Shown: positions 1 through 8,773 of the stretch, piece by piece | How the letters are laid out: every line of letters begins with the position of its first letter | How positions within the stretch are numbered: position 1 is the stretch's first letter | From: CAZRIE01 sp964600075 | GTDB lineage: Bacteria; Bacteroidota; Bacteroidia; Flavobacteriales; Flavobacteriaceae | Length of the DNA stretch: 39,747 nt | NCBI GenBank assembly: GCA_964600075.1 | Contig: CAZRIE010000032.1 | Location: 1 to 39,747, forward strand | Direction: 5' to 3' | Notes under the pieces: generated by a model | Told to the model about the DNA's origin: nothing | Database searches by the model: none | Seen by the model: only the letters and a program-made list of their open reading frames with translations | Position numbers and translations under genes: made by a program

Positions 1-101
1 TAGTAGGTCACAAGCCGTTTAAAACCTTTCAAAAATAATAATAGGATAAATTGTTCTATCTGACTTCCAACTTTCGGTCATGGAGGCTCCGAAATAGTCA
101 T

Positions 102-133
102 AAAAAAAGACCGTTCGGGGGAAACGGTCTTTT
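102..133 (-). terminator. Rho-independent terminator of the proteorhodopsin gene
   Basis: An 11-bp perfect stem (105-115 paired with 123-133, core AGACCGTT/AACGGTCT) encloses a 7-nt loop. Read on the minus strand the hairpin runs into a T stretch (the A run at 102-108). It lies about 54 nt past the proteorhodopsin stop codon, so it should end that transcript. On the plus strand it has only a short T run. Confidence 0.85.
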
Positions 134-186
134 CTATTATACAGCGTACGTAAGAATATAACAGATATTCTTATTGAAAAAGTTTC

Positions 187-924
187 TTAGACTTTAACGG
201 TTTTGGAACTCTGAGATACGGCAAGACCATAAATCACCAGACCGAAACCTATTTTGTTTATGGCGTCTCCGATATTATATATTACATTTAAATCTAAACC
301 GCCAAAGATACCATCATACCATCCTGGGGTACCGGCCATATAGCCAATTGGGTAAATAGCCCAGCCTACCAATACGAACCAGCACAAGGTTTTGTGCGCT
401 TTCAAAACAGAACCTCCAGCTTCCACTGCAAGTTTCTTGGCTTTCCCAAGCCAAATATCGTATACAATAACAAAATAAGCAATACCGGAAATCAGACCCC
501 ATACCCAAGCTTGGTCTCTGTATACAGCCTCACCAATGTAACCGGTAACCAGCATGATAACCGAGAGTACAATAAGTCTCCACATTAAGGAGGTTTTTGC
601 TCCGGCCACTTTTAAGATTAGAAAGAACTCAACACACATTAGTGGTACAGTTAAAATCCAGTCGACGTATCTAAAAAATGTTGGGGACTCCCCAAAGTCA
701 GCCCAGTAATCTCGCATGTACCAATAGTGTACCGCTGCGATAAACGTTATCAATCCTGAAACCAAAATTGAAGTCCTCCACTTAAGGTCAAAACTGTTCA
801 TAGATAAAAAGAAGAATGCTGATGCGGCCAACATAGCCATACAGCCAACGAAGAACGTAAAACCTACGTAATCGTCTGTTGCAAGTCTTGCAACCAAATG
901 AATTGAATTTAAAAAATTTGTCAT
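187..924 (-). CDS. Green-absorbing proteorhodopsin (light-driven proton pump)
   Basis: Seven-helix retinal protein of 245 aa that pumps protons out of the cell in light. The helix C motif carries R85, the proton acceptor D88, T92 and the proton donor E99: the D-T-E signature of proton-pumping proteorhodopsins, not the N-D-Q of sodium pumps or the N-T-Q of chloride pumps. M96 sits at the spectral tuning position (105 in the reference protein), which in this family goes with green absorption. H66 matches the histidine that pairs with the acceptor aspartate. K224 in helix G (motif GDAINKIG) is the retinal Schiff base lysine. It is divergent from blh, which makes the chromophore, and is followed by a strong terminator, so it is probably monocistronic. 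Only the substrate inference depends on family knowledge; all key residues are visible. Confidence 0.97.
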   Translation of the reverse strand: MTNFLNSIHLVARLATDDYVGFTFFVGCMAMLAASAFFFLSMNSFDLKWRTSILVSGLITFIAAVHYWYMRDYWADFGESPTFFRYVDWILTVPLMCVEFFLILKVAGAKTSLMWRLIVLSVIMLVTGYIGEAVYRDQAWVWGLISGIAYFVIVYDIWLGKAKKLAVEAGGSVLKAHKTLCWFVLVGWAIYPIGYMAGTPGWYDGIFGGLDLNVIYNIGDAINKIGFGLVIYGLAVSQSSKTVKV

Positions 925-945
925 AGTATATAGAATTAATTGTTT

Positions 946-1010
946 TGTTTAAGTAAATTTACGAAACGTTAAACATATTTTGTTTAATAAAAATGTTAAA
1001 CTTTTAAACA
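946..1010. promoter_or_regulatory. Regular TGTTTAA operator-like array between proteorhodopsin and blh
   Basis: Four exact 7-bp sites alternate in orientation: TGTTTAA at 946-952 and 981-987, and its reverse complement TTAAACA at 969-975 and 1004-1010. Each forward site is followed after exactly 16 nt by a reverse site, and the whole pair repeats at a 35-bp period. The inner sites form a perfect 7-5-7 inverted repeat (TTAAACATATTTTGTTTAA, 969-987). The forward site extends to a 10-bp direct repeat, TTTTGTTTAA (943-952 and 978-987). A near match, TGTTAAAC, lies at 994-1001. The array fills the region between the two divergent genes. I infer a binding site for a dimeric regulator that controls both genes; no regulator gene is adjacent. 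The region is AT-rich, but the spacing is too regular to dismiss. Confidence 0.55.
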
Positions 1011-1012
1011 AA

Positions 1013-1915
1013 ATGAAAAACTCAAAGGAAAATATTGATAAAATGAAAAGTTTCATTATTGTTGCTACTTTTTTCTTTCTCTGGCTTGCTGTTTTTTTTG
1101 AAGACGGCGCAGAGAATATTTTTGCCTACATACTCATTCTGTCTTTTGGCATTTTACATGGTGCGAATGATCTTAAACTTTTACAAAAGTCAAATAACAC
1201 CAAAGGTGTTGGAAAGAAGTTTATAAGGTTGGTTACGTACTATGTCCTGTTTGTGCTTGCAAGTTTGACAGTATTCTATTTTATACCGGGAATAGCCCTG
1301 TTGCTGTTTATACTATTTAGTGCATATCACTTTGGGGAACAACATTGGGTATCAAAAGTTCAAAAACCTTCGCTTACAACGCATGCTTTTTTTGTTTTCT
1401 ATGGACTTTTTGTACTTTTCTTACTTTTTAATGCTCACGAAGAGGTCGTGACCGGAATTATTGAAAACATTACTGGATACAATATTTTGCCGGACTCCTA
1501 CTTCATTGTCTCAATTTGTAGCGGTTCAATCGCTGTAGCGATGTACTGCGTTGCCTTTATCAAAAAGGCTATCAAATCTGTTATCTTACTCGAAGTATTT
1601 TTTCTTCTTTTATTTTTTATTGTTTTTAGCACAGCATCTTTGTTGTGGGCATTTGCCATTTATTTTATTTTATGGCATTCCTTACCTTCATTAGCTGAAC
1701 AAATCATATTTCTTCATGGAAATTTATCGGGAAACAGTATAAAAAAGTATGTCGTTTCGTCACTTCCATATTGGCTTATTTCAGTTTTGGGGCTAGGTCT
1801 ATTACTTTTTATCTTCAGAGATAATTTTGAAACTTCACTCTCTTTTTTCTTTTCCTTTCTAGCAGCAATTACCTTTCCACATGTTCTAGTTATCAGTAGG
1901 TTGAATAACAATTAG
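1013..1915 (+). CDS. blh: Brp/Blh-family beta-carotene 15,15'-dioxygenase
   Basis: Integral membrane oxygenase that cleaves beta-carotene into two retinal molecules, the chromophore of proteorhodopsin. Visible family motifs are HGANDL near the N-terminus, SAYHFGEQHW, WHSLPS and FPHVLVI, which supply the conserved histidines thought to bind iron. Nearly the whole chain is hydrophobic, with multiple membrane segments. The reading frame is open back to a TTG at 980, but that start would lie inside the operator-like array. I chose the ATG at 1013; the ATG at 1043 is also possible and has an AAAGGA stretch upstream. It is divergent from proteorhodopsin, the usual functional pairing. No carotenoid biosynthesis genes occur in the window, so beta-carotene must come from elsewhere. 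A relic of a TonB receptor gene overlaps the stop codon on the other strand. Confidence 0.92.
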   Translation: MKNSKENIDKMKSFIIVATFFFLWLAVFFEDGAENIFAYILILSFGILHGANDLKLLQKSNNTKGVGKKFIRLVTYYVLFVLASLTVFYFIPGIALLLFILFSAYHFGEQHWVSKVQKPSLTTHAFFVFYGLFVLFLLFNAHEEVVTGIIENITGYNILPDSYFIVSICSGSIAVAMYCVAFIKKAIKSVILLEVFFLLLFFIVFSTASLLWAFAIYFILWHSLPSLAEQIIFLHGNLSGNSIKKYVVSSLPYWLISVLGLGLLLFIFRDNFETSLSFFFSFLAAITFPHVLVISRLNNN

Positions 1916-2034
1916 AACTGGACCCTCAAATTAATATGCTATGTAAGGCCAAGGCATATATTTTCGATAGTCTTAATTTCTTTATTTGGGTGTTCTGATA
2001 GTAATTGCATCTTATAATATTTATCTGGTTCAAA
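1912..2034 (-). pseudogene. Relic of a TonB-dependent receptor C-terminus
   Basis: The minus-strand frame ending in TAA at 1912-1914 reads KEIKTIENICLGLT, one stop, then HINLRVQF. The intact receptor at 4364-6886 ends NEIETIENISLGLT, PN, INFRVRF. Over the last 23 positions 16 residues agree, and the nucleotides are clearly alike as well. The relic has an internal TAG and no upstream body: the frame closes at about 2035. It therefore looks like the last 40 codons or so of a lost paralogous receptor. Its stop overlaps that of blh. Confidence 0.75.
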
Positions 2035-2141
2035 TTACCATTGATTCGACAGCAAAGGCTGTCATGAATTTTAAAATCTGCGCCTATTAGCTGCACAATG
2101 CGCTAAATCATCTATATTGTAGAGGCCATTAGGCAACGACC

Positions 2142-4334
2142 ATGCAAACCCAAGAATCGAAACTTAAGAAATTTGGAACCTTTGGTGGGGTATTTACGCC
2201 AACACTGCTCACCATTTTGGGCGTAATTATGTACTTGCGAATGGGCTGGGTTGTCGGCAATGCCGGGCTTCTCGGTGCTTGGTTAATCATTATTATTTCT
2301 TTCGCAATAACTTTATGTACTGCCCTTTCCATGTCGGCGATAACCACTAATATTCGCATTGGCGCCGGTGGTGCCTATGCTATTATTTCCCAAGCACTAG
2401 GTTTGGAGGTCGGAGGAAGTCTTGGAATACCCAGGTACATTTCGCAAGGGTTGGCCGTTACCATGTATATTTTTGGTTTTAGGGAGGGATGGCTCGGTAT
2501 ATTCCCCGGTCACGATCCATTCTTAGTAGATATAATTGCTTTTGGGTTGCTGTTCGCCATAGCCTATATCAGTGCCGATCTTGCCATTAAGACACAGTTT
2601 TTTATTATAGTGGTCATAATTTTATCGCTTATTTCTATCGTTATGGCAGCTTATCATGGCTCGATGTACTTGCCTACAGAAGATGCCCTACGATGGGGAA
2701 CTTTCAAGGGATCTATTGAGAACGGGTTTAAGGGCAGCAGTTTTTGGATAGTTTTTGCTGTATTTTTCCCCGCCGCAACGGGTATTATGGCCGGTGCCAA
2801 CATGTCGGGAGAATTAGAAAACCCCAAAAAAAGTATTCCTCAAGGCACGCTCTGGGCCATTGGCGTAAGTTTCGTAATCTATATGGTGTTGGCGTATTGG
2901 TTGGCACGTTCGGCTACAGAAGAAGAATTGATATCCAACTATAATATTATCATCGAGAAATCCTATTTTGGGCCGCTCATCATTGCCGGTATTCTCGGGG
3001 CTACTTTTTCTTCGGCCTTGGCGTCCATTGTCGGATCGTCTCGTATTCTTTTTGCGATGGGCCAACACAAAGTATTACCGTATTCCAAGTTTCTCGCTGG
3101 GCAGAGTGCCAGCGGGCAGCCTAGAAATGCGATGCTTGTTACGGGTATAATGATTTTTGCAACCATGTTGCTTCGGGATCTTAATGCTGTGGCACCTTTG
3201 GTGACTCTCTTTTTCTTGATTACCTATGCGATGATCAACGTTGTGGTAATCATAGAACAGCGACTAGGGTTAATAAGTTATCGACCTGTTTTTAAAGTAA
3301 GTAAATGGATACCATGGGTCGGGTTGCTATCCTCTGTAATGGCCATGTTCATTATAAACCCGACGATAAGTTTAGCTTCTATCGTCATCGTTTTTGTAAT
3401 GTATTGGTTTTTATCGCGGCAGAATTTAGAGACACCTTTTGAAGATGTGCGGTCAGGACTCTTTGTTTCTTTTGCCGAATGGGCCGCCAAGCACACTTGG
3501 GGTATGAAGAAGATGCAGCAAAGGGCGTGGAAACCTAATCTCATGGTGCCTGTTAGGGATATTAGCGGTGTCAAAGGTAATTTTCAGTTCTTACGAAATA
3601 TTGCCGCGCCCAAGGGGTCGATTAAATTATTGGGCATTGAACCTTTTACGGAGAACGATACCCTTGTAAATGAATTAAAGTCGTTATCCGAATCCTTTTA
3701 TGCGAAAGGTGTATTTTCTTCTTGGACGGTTATTCATAGTGATGATTTTGCCAAAGGGGTAAATTATGGTAATCAAGCGCTACGGGGCGCTTTCTTTAGG
3801 CCAAACATTGTATTTCTGAATTTGCAACAACATGATAATTTTGAAACGGAGATTCGACCCGTAATTAAAGAAAGTGTCAGATTAGAGATTGGGGTACTTC
3901 TGTTTTCATCACATCCAACCGCATTATTGGGACAAAGAAATCTCATCAATGTTTGGGTAAGCGATCGAAGGGGCAACTGGGAACTTGGATGGGATATCGG
4001 TAGTTTAGACCTATCGACATTGATTGCGTACAAACTAAAAAAGAATTGGGACGCCCAAATTCGGATAATAATGGTAATCAACGATGCAAGCGAAGAGAAA
4101 AATGCGCTTGAATTTCTAAAGTCTTTGATAAATCTCGCAAGATTACCAGAAACGTTGATTGAAGTATTCGTAGGTAGTTTTAGGGAAATCGTTGAGAATG
4201 CTCCCCGTGCCGATCTTAATATATTTGGTATGGATGAAAATTTTAAGTTTGAATTTGTCCAAGAAATGAACGAGAAGACTAAGAGTTCCTGTCTTTTTGT
4301 CAAAGATTCTGGTCATGAAAGTATTTTGGCCTAA
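2142..4334 (+). CDS. Cation-chloride cotransporter-like APC permease
   Basis: A 730-aa membrane transporter of the amino acid-polyamine-organocation superfamily, most like bacterial and archaeal relatives of the eukaryotic Na-K-Cl and K-Cl cotransporters. The first helix reads GVFTPTLLTILGVIMYLRMG (residues 15-34), a hallmark of that family, followed by an IGAGGAYAIISQALGLE stretch at the second helix. About 12 membrane segments fill residues 15-430. The C-terminal 280 residues are soluble and fit the cytoplasmic regulatory domain of the family, whose fold is related to universal stress proteins. Substrate is not deducible; coupled uptake or export of Na, K and Cl is family knowledge only. 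It stands alone, convergent with the TonB receptor gene 29 bp downstream, with a receptor relic upstream. Confidence 0.88.
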   Translation: MQTQESKLKKFGTFGGVFTPTLLTILGVIMYLRMGWVVGNAGLLGAWLIIIISFAITLCTALSMSAITTNIRIGAGGAYAIISQALGLEVGGSLGIPRYISQGLAVTMYIFGFREGWLGIFPGHDPFLVDIIAFGLLFAIAYISADLAIKTQFFIIVVIILSLISIVMAAYHGSMYLPTEDALRWGTFKGSIENGFKGSSFWIVFAVFFPAATGIMAGANMSGELENPKKSIPQGTLWAIGVSFVIYMVLAYWLARSATEEELISNYNIIIEKSYFGPLIIAGILGATFSSALASIVGSSRILFAMGQHKVLPYSKFLAGQSASGQPRNAMLVTGIMIFATMLLRDLNAVAPLVTLFFLITYAMINVVVIIEQRLGLISYRPVFKVSKWIPWVGLLSSVMAMFIINPTISLASIVIVFVMYWFLSRQNLETPFEDVRSGLFVSFAEWAAKHTWGMKKMQQRAWKPNLMVPVRDISGVKGNFQFLRNIAAPKGSIKLLGIEPFTENDTLVNELKSLSESFYAKGVFSSWTVIHSDDFAKGVNYGNQALRGAFFRPNIVFLNLQQHDNFETEIRPVIKESVRLEIGVLLFSSHPTALLGQRNLINVWVSDRRGNWELGWDIGSLDLSTLIAYKLKKNWDAQIRIIMVINDASEEKNALEFLKSLINLARLPETLIEVFVGSFREIVENAPRADLNIFGMDENFKFEFVQEMNEKTKSSCLFVKDSGHESILA

Positions 4335-4363
4335 TTAGGACTCTAAATTTTTAAAGAAGTTGG

Positions 4364-6886
4364 TCAGAAACGGACCCGAAAATTAATGTTTGGTGTAAGC
4401 CCCAAAGATATATTTTCAATCGTCTCGATTTCATTGTCATCATTAAGACGGTAAAAGGTATTCAAGATATTCTCTTGATCCGTGAAGTTTAAAACCGAAA
4501 TACCAGCCGAAGCTTTTATCGCCGAGCCTAGTTCAAAATTATAGATAACCGAAGCATCGGCACGAAGATATTCGGGCAATCGGCTACTATTCGGTTCTTG
4601 GTAATTGATCCGGTTGGGAAAAACCGTGTCGTCGATCGGGGCATTTGCATCGGGCTCCGTAAAAGGCTTCCCGGTGCGGTAGTTGAGTCCGATTCCTAAT
4701 TTAAGGTTCCCCCAAGTGTAGGTTCCGGCAAAAGTGGCCGTATGCCGAATATCAAGATTGTTGGGGAATTCTGGCGGCACTATTCCGTCAAATCGATAAG
4801 TATTAAAATTATAGGTGTAACTGGCCCATATGCTATAGGCTTCAGTCTTTCTATTGATCAGGAATTCGATGCCCTGGACATCGTATTTTCCGATTTCGCC
4901 ATTGAACTGGTCTTGGTTCTGAAAACCTTGGGTCGATGTACTGATACCATTAACTTCCTTATAAAACCCTTCTATACCCACATACAGATTTTCTTGGTCA
5001 TAGTTGATGCCCAATGAACCTTGTTTGCTTTTGGTGACAGGAAGGCTTTTCCCATCGGAAACGATCCATCGCCGCTTTTCGATTCCTAGAAAATTCTGCT
5101 CCAAATCGATGATTTGGTTAATGGCCTGACTTTTAAACTCCCCCAAGGCCTGTATTTTCAACTCTCGAGTTATGGCATAATTGAAACTGAGCCTTGGTTC
5201 AATAATAAATTCTTGGAACGTATCGGGATTTTCTAAAAAATTAAAACGAAGCCCCCCGCGAAGGAATAGCTTTTGATTGGTCGATGTGTACGCAATTTCG
5301 GAGAACAGTGCATTATTTCGTACCAGGTTGCGTACGTTGCTTTCAAAGGGAGGTTGGGTTACTGCTGTCTGATTTACGATACCGGTTTCGATAAACTGAT
5401 AACCGTTCAGCCAAGTTAACTTGCTATTGATTGTATAAATGGTATTCAGTTTTAAAGCTGTTTCTTGTACTTTATTATTTTGAAACAGAATTTGCTCTGA
5501 ATTCGCTGCCGTATTTTGGGCTTCAAGACTGTATTGGGTGTAATAGGTATTCAGAAAAGTAGAAAACTTGCTGCCCCAATCACTTTCCAAACTGCCGCCA
5601 AAAGAAAGATTGGTCTGGTCAAGCGCACTTTGGGTCTCCCTATCAGTATCCATTTCACGCTCGGAATAATCTAGGAGGTTATTTATGTTTATAAAACTAA
5701 AGCGTACTTTTTGTTTTTCATTAATATCGTACAAGACCTTTCCCGTAAAATCATAAAAATAGAAATCACCTTCTTGTGCTATTTCATTTTCATCAAAAAC
5801 CCGTTTAAAAAACTTTTCATAGGTTGGGGTGTTCAAAAAATCGGTGAGGGAGCGTCTGGCTGAAATTTGAACCGCCAATTTATCGGTTATGGGGAAATGT
5901 CCATAAATATCTCCTCCGATAAGGTTGAATCCCGCACCGCCGAAAAACTCCTCGGTAATGTCATCTTTTGTGCGCATATCGATTATGCCACTTACCCCGT
6001 CACCATATTGGCTGCTTGTTCCATTTTTAATCAAGGTAACCTTGTCAGTGAGATAGGGATTAAAAGCCGAAATGAGGCCAAAAAAGTGTCCGGACTGGTA
6101 CATTTTTATCCCGTCCCAAAGAATTAGGTTTTGGTCGTTACTTCCTCCGCGAATATTAATATTGGATACGGTCTCATCAATACTTTCGATACCCGGAAGG
6201 GCCTGAACGGTCTGTAATACATCGGGTTCGATCAAGCCAGGAAGTATACCGAATTCTTCACTGTTCATTTGCAGGCTTCCGTCAAGTTGCTTTGTAATAC
6301 CCTTGGTCAAGAATTCGTAGACGACCACTTCCTGTAGCTGTTGGTAAAACTGTGCCAGTAATAGGACCTTACAGGGGTTGTGGTCCACGAGTTCGTTGGC
6401 ATCGACAAATAAGGTTTTATACCCTAGGTATTTGATTTGTAAAGCGGCATCCCGAGGAATGTCTGTCAATGAAAAGGTACCGTTTTCATCGGTAATAACG
6501 GCGATTTCAGTACCTAAAACCTCTACACTGGCACCGCCGACGGTATTTTTCTCGAAATTGTCCAATACGGTCGCACAGATACTCAGCCTAGTATTTTGGA
6601 CGAGTGCATAGTAACGATCATTAAGCTTTTGGATTTGAAGCTGCGTCTGTTTTTGAAGGTCCGATAGAATAGCTTCCAGCGCGTCGGACAATGGAATAAT
6701 TATTTTTACATTGCTGATGTCAGCATCGGCATAGGAGAATTTGATATTGAAAGTTTCTTCCAGTTTTTGGAGGTAGTAAATAAGGGATGTTTTCTGAGTG
6801 TTCTCTTGAGCCTCAACATTATGCGAAGTAAAAAAAAACGTAAGACTTATAGAAAAGAGTAAAAGTTTACGGAGCTTTTTCGCCAT
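4364..6886 (-). CDS. STN-type TonB-dependent receptor / signal transducer (FecA-like)
   Basis: An 840-aa outer-membrane beta-barrel receptor. Parts in order: signal peptide (1 to about 26), STN domain (about 30-95) that touches the anti-sigma factor in the periplasm, a carboxypeptidase-regulatory-like Ig fold (about 102-185), plug (about 195-310, with NINIRGG and the GDGVSGIIDMRT end motif), then the 22-strand barrel ending in the aromatic F typical of outer-membrane proteins. The STN domain marks it as a transducer that reports ligand binding through FecR to the ECF sigma factor, as in the FecA system. Its start overlaps the FecR gene by 20 nt, so the two are cotranscribed and probably translationally coupled. 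The ligand is unknown; no SusD-like gene lies next to it, which argues against a classical polysaccharide locus. Confidence 0.93.
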   Translation of the reverse strand: MAKKLRKLLLFSISLTFFFTSHNVEAQENTQKTSLIYYLQKLEETFNIKFSYADADISNVKIIIPLSDALEAILSDLQKQTQLQIQKLNDRYYALVQNTRLSICATVLDNFEKNTVGGASVEVLGTEIAVITDENGTFSLTDIPRDAALQIKYLGYKTLFVDANELVDHNPCKVLLLAQFYQQLQEVVVYEFLTKGITKQLDGSLQMNSEEFGILPGLIEPDVLQTVQALPGIESIDETVSNINIRGGSNDQNLILWDGIKMYQSGHFFGLISAFNPYLTDKVTLIKNGTSSQYGDGVSGIIDMRTKDDITEEFFGGAGFNLIGGDIYGHFPITDKLAVQISARRSLTDFLNTPTYEKFFKRVFDENEIAQEGDFYFYDFTGKVLYDINEKQKVRFSFININNLLDYSEREMDTDRETQSALDQTNLSFGGSLESDWGSKFSTFLNTYYTQYSLEAQNTAANSEQILFQNNKVQETALKLNTIYTINSKLTWLNGYQFIETGIVNQTAVTQPPFESNVRNLVRNNALFSEIAYTSTNQKLFLRGGLRFNFLENPDTFQEFIIEPRLSFNYAITRELKIQALGEFKSQAINQIIDLEQNFLGIEKRRWIVSDGKSLPVTKSKQGSLGINYDQENLYVGIEGFYKEVNGISTSTQGFQNQDQFNGEIGKYDVQGIEFLINRKTEAYSIWASYTYNFNTYRFDGIVPPEFPNNLDIRHTATFAGTYTWGNLKLGIGLNYRTGKPFTEPDANAPIDDTVFPNRINYQEPNSSRLPEYLRADASVIYNFELGSAIKASAGISVLNFTDQENILNTFYRLNDDNEIETIENISLGLTPNINFRVRF

Positions 6887-7778
6887 AGAAGAGCACTTTG
6901 CTGCCCTCTAATTTAAACTTTATTTGCGAAGGCATACTTATACTCCTTAACGCAAGATCACTATCGGTATTGCTAAAGGTACCTGTAAACAATTGACCGG
7001 TATCGATATTTTGGGTCTCCACTTTTATGTTATGTTGACGTTCAAACTCATCGAAAACGTACTTCAACGGTATACTTTTGAACGAACTCTCATCGTTAAG
7101 CCACGAAGGCTGTAAAGTTTTCGGTTCAAGAGCATCTACAATTGTACCGTCGATAACCATAAAAGAGGTACCCGCTGGCAATTTTGTTTCCTTATCCTGA
7201 AAAGTTACACTCACCAACCCTTCGAAACAGGTGACTTCAAAGACCCCTTCTCGATGTTCTACATTAAACTGCGTACCCAAAACGGTAACCATACCGGCAT
7301 CGGTAGCCACAGTAAAGCGCTTGCCCTTGGCTACTTTAAAAAAGGCTTCCCCTCTAAGGTCGACATTTCGTTTTGTATCCCAATTTCGTTCAGAGAACGA
7401 TAGTTCGGAATCGGCGTTCAAAATGACTTTTGAATTATCGGGGAGTAAGATTTCCTTGTTTTCCGCATATTCCGTGTTGATGGTCTCATCCAAGGAATTC
7501 AGATAAAAATAAGAGCCGAACATAATAACAGCAGCAGCTGCGGCAACCCGTAAAAATTTCTTGAACGGATGTAGTTGTACCACTTTGGTATCTTCGAATT
7601 TACGCTTGTTTTTTAGAGCCATCAATGCTTCGTCTGCATCGAAACCAGGAGTTTCCAATTGCCCGGAAACCTCAAGAATACGCTGATAGGTAGCATACTC
7701 GTCGGAGGTTTTAAATTCCGCGAGCTCTACTTCAGTGAGTTCGTTGTTCAGCCATTTTGCTAAATAATTCTCTTGCAT
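6867..7778 (-). CDS. FecR-family anti-sigma factor
   Basis: A 303-aa inner-membrane regulator that holds the ECF sigma factor inactive until the TonB receptor signals. The cytoplasmic N-terminus (about 1-75) is followed by one membrane helix (about 76-94, Ala/Val-rich), a periplasmic FecR domain (about 105-215, motif DLRGEAFFKVAKGKRFTV), and a C-terminal DUF4974-like STN-contact domain (about 230-300). The gene overlaps the receptor gene by 20 nt. A promoter-like motif at 7798-7824, matched upstream of the lipoprotein gene at 9537, suggests that the FecR-receptor pair is transcribed by its own sigma factor. Unusually, a GNAT gene lies between it and the sigma gene. Confidence 0.93.
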   Translation of the reverse strand: MQENYLAKWLNNELTEVELAEFKTSDEYATYQRILEVSGQLETPGFDADEALMALKNKRKFEDTKVVQLHPFKKFLRVAAAAAVIMFGSYFYLNSLDETINTEYAENKEILLPDNSKVILNADSELSFSERNWDTKRNVDLRGEAFFKVAKGKRFTVATDAGMVTVLGTQFNVEHREGVFEVTCFEGLVSVTFQDKETKLPAGTSFMVIDGTIVDALEPKTLQPSWLNDESSFKSIPLKYVFDEFERQHNIKVETQNIDTGQLFTGTFSNTDSDLALRSISMPSQIKFKLEGSKVLFYGEKAP

Positions 7779-7797
7779 ATCTCTGCTTTATATTTTA

Positions 7798-7824
7798 ATA
7801 ACAACCGATTAGCGAAAAACCCTA
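7798..7824 (-). promoter_or_regulatory. Candidate ECF-sigma promoter for fecR and the receptor gene
   Basis: On the minus strand, TAGGGTTTTT (7824 to 7815), 8 nt, then GGTTGTTAT (7806 to 7798) stand 19 nt before the FecR start codon. The gene at 9537 has TAGGGTATTT, 8 nt, GGTTGTTTT in the same relation. Identical spacing and both conserved boxes suggest the -35 and -10 elements of the ECF sigma factor encoded at 8917-9447. Assignment to that sigma factor is inference. Confidence 0.6.
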
Positions 7825-7915
7825 CTTTTCCCAGCATATTTTTAAGTTATCGAATTGTAAAAGAAATTAAATAAAAAACAACCTTTTACTTCGTTAAAAA
7901 TTACGATATGCTCAA

Positions 7916-8773
7916 TTAACCCAACTCAGGGCCAGCTATCAAGAATTGATGCCTCAAAGTTCCTGAAAAAGAATTGTTTTTTAAATACATTCTTTTAAAA
8001 GAGCGTTGGGCTTCAAACCCCAGTGAAACTAAGAATTCTTTGAGCGAGCTTTTGTCTGCTAAAATATCTACTACTATCAGTTTTTCAAGGTTTTGAACCA
8101 GTGCTTCCGAAATCAAAATTTTCGCATCTTCTGGAGTCTTTGCCGAAAGCGGCCCAAGTTGCAAATAATCAATGCCAGGCCGTGTCAATAGAAAACCACT
8201 GATTTCCCCGTTGCTTTCAAGGTGCCATGCTTGATTGCTAATGAATAAGTCTACGATTTGAGATCTATCTGCTCCAAATATACTTCTGTCGAGTTCGAAC
8301 GCCCTAAATATATCATTTTTTGTAGATTGTTTTGCCCGACCTTTACGATTGGTATCTATCCTATGCCCAATTATTTTGGAAGCTACCATGCGATGTACAG
8401 TCAATTCTTCTATAAAACCCAGTTTTGTATAAAGAGGGAGGCCGGCAGCGGTAGCTTCAAGTTTTATCGACGGAACATCGGCGAGTTGTTTTAATATGGT
8501 TTGCAATAAGAATTTTGCGATTCCCATTCCCCGAAATTCTCGAGAAATCAACATCATTCCGATCCAGGCGACTCGACCGCCATAGTCGGTAGCGATTACA
8601 GTACCGACTACAGTGTTTTGGTACAACGCTACAAGACAACGGTCGGGGTAGGCGTCAATCAATTTTTGCCAGTCTGCTTCACTTTGGTTCCAACGCTCTG
8701 CGGTACTTAGTTGCATTGCTCCCGTAATATGCATTTTAGCAAGTCGGCCAATCTCAATGTTTTCAATGTTCAT
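7916..8773 (-). CDS. GNAT-family acetyltransferase with YitH/HolE-type C-terminal domain
   Basis: A 285-aa cytoplasmic protein. The N-terminal GNAT domain (about 4-135) has the acetyl-CoA pyrophosphate-binding loop RGMGIA (81-86) after a beta strand, and the YTKLGF motif near residue 117. The C-terminal half (about 145-275) resembles the second, degenerate acetyltransferase domain of YitH/HolE-like proteins (Acetyltransf_18). Substrate unknown. The gene sits between the sigma factor (143 bp upstream) and FecR (137 bp downstream), on the same strand. It has its own intergenic regions, so it may be a passenger rather than part of the switch. Confidence 0.85.
   Translation of the reverse strand: MNIENIEIGRLAKMHITGAMQLSTAERWNQSEADWQKLIDAYPDRCLVALYQNTVVGTVIATDYGGRVAWIGMMLISREFRGMGIAKFLLQTILKQLADVPSIKLEATAAGLPLYTKLGFIEELTVHRMVASKIIGHRIDTNRKGRAKQSTKNDIFRAFELDRSIFGADRSQIVDLFISNQAWHLESNGEISGFLLTRPGIDYLQLGPLSAKTPEDAKILISEALVQNLEKLIVVDILADKSSLKEFLVSLGFEAQRSFKRMYLKNNSFSGTLRHQFLIAGPELG

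Noticed and set aside
980..1012. TTG-initiated N-terminal extension of Blh
   Set aside because: It would start inside the regular operator-like array and adds eleven residues with no family support; ATG 1013 or 1043 is more plausible.
3773..4303. 176-aa minus-strand frame inside the cotransporter gene
   Set aside because: Shadow frame opposite a clearly conserved coding sequence; no domain or signal recognised.
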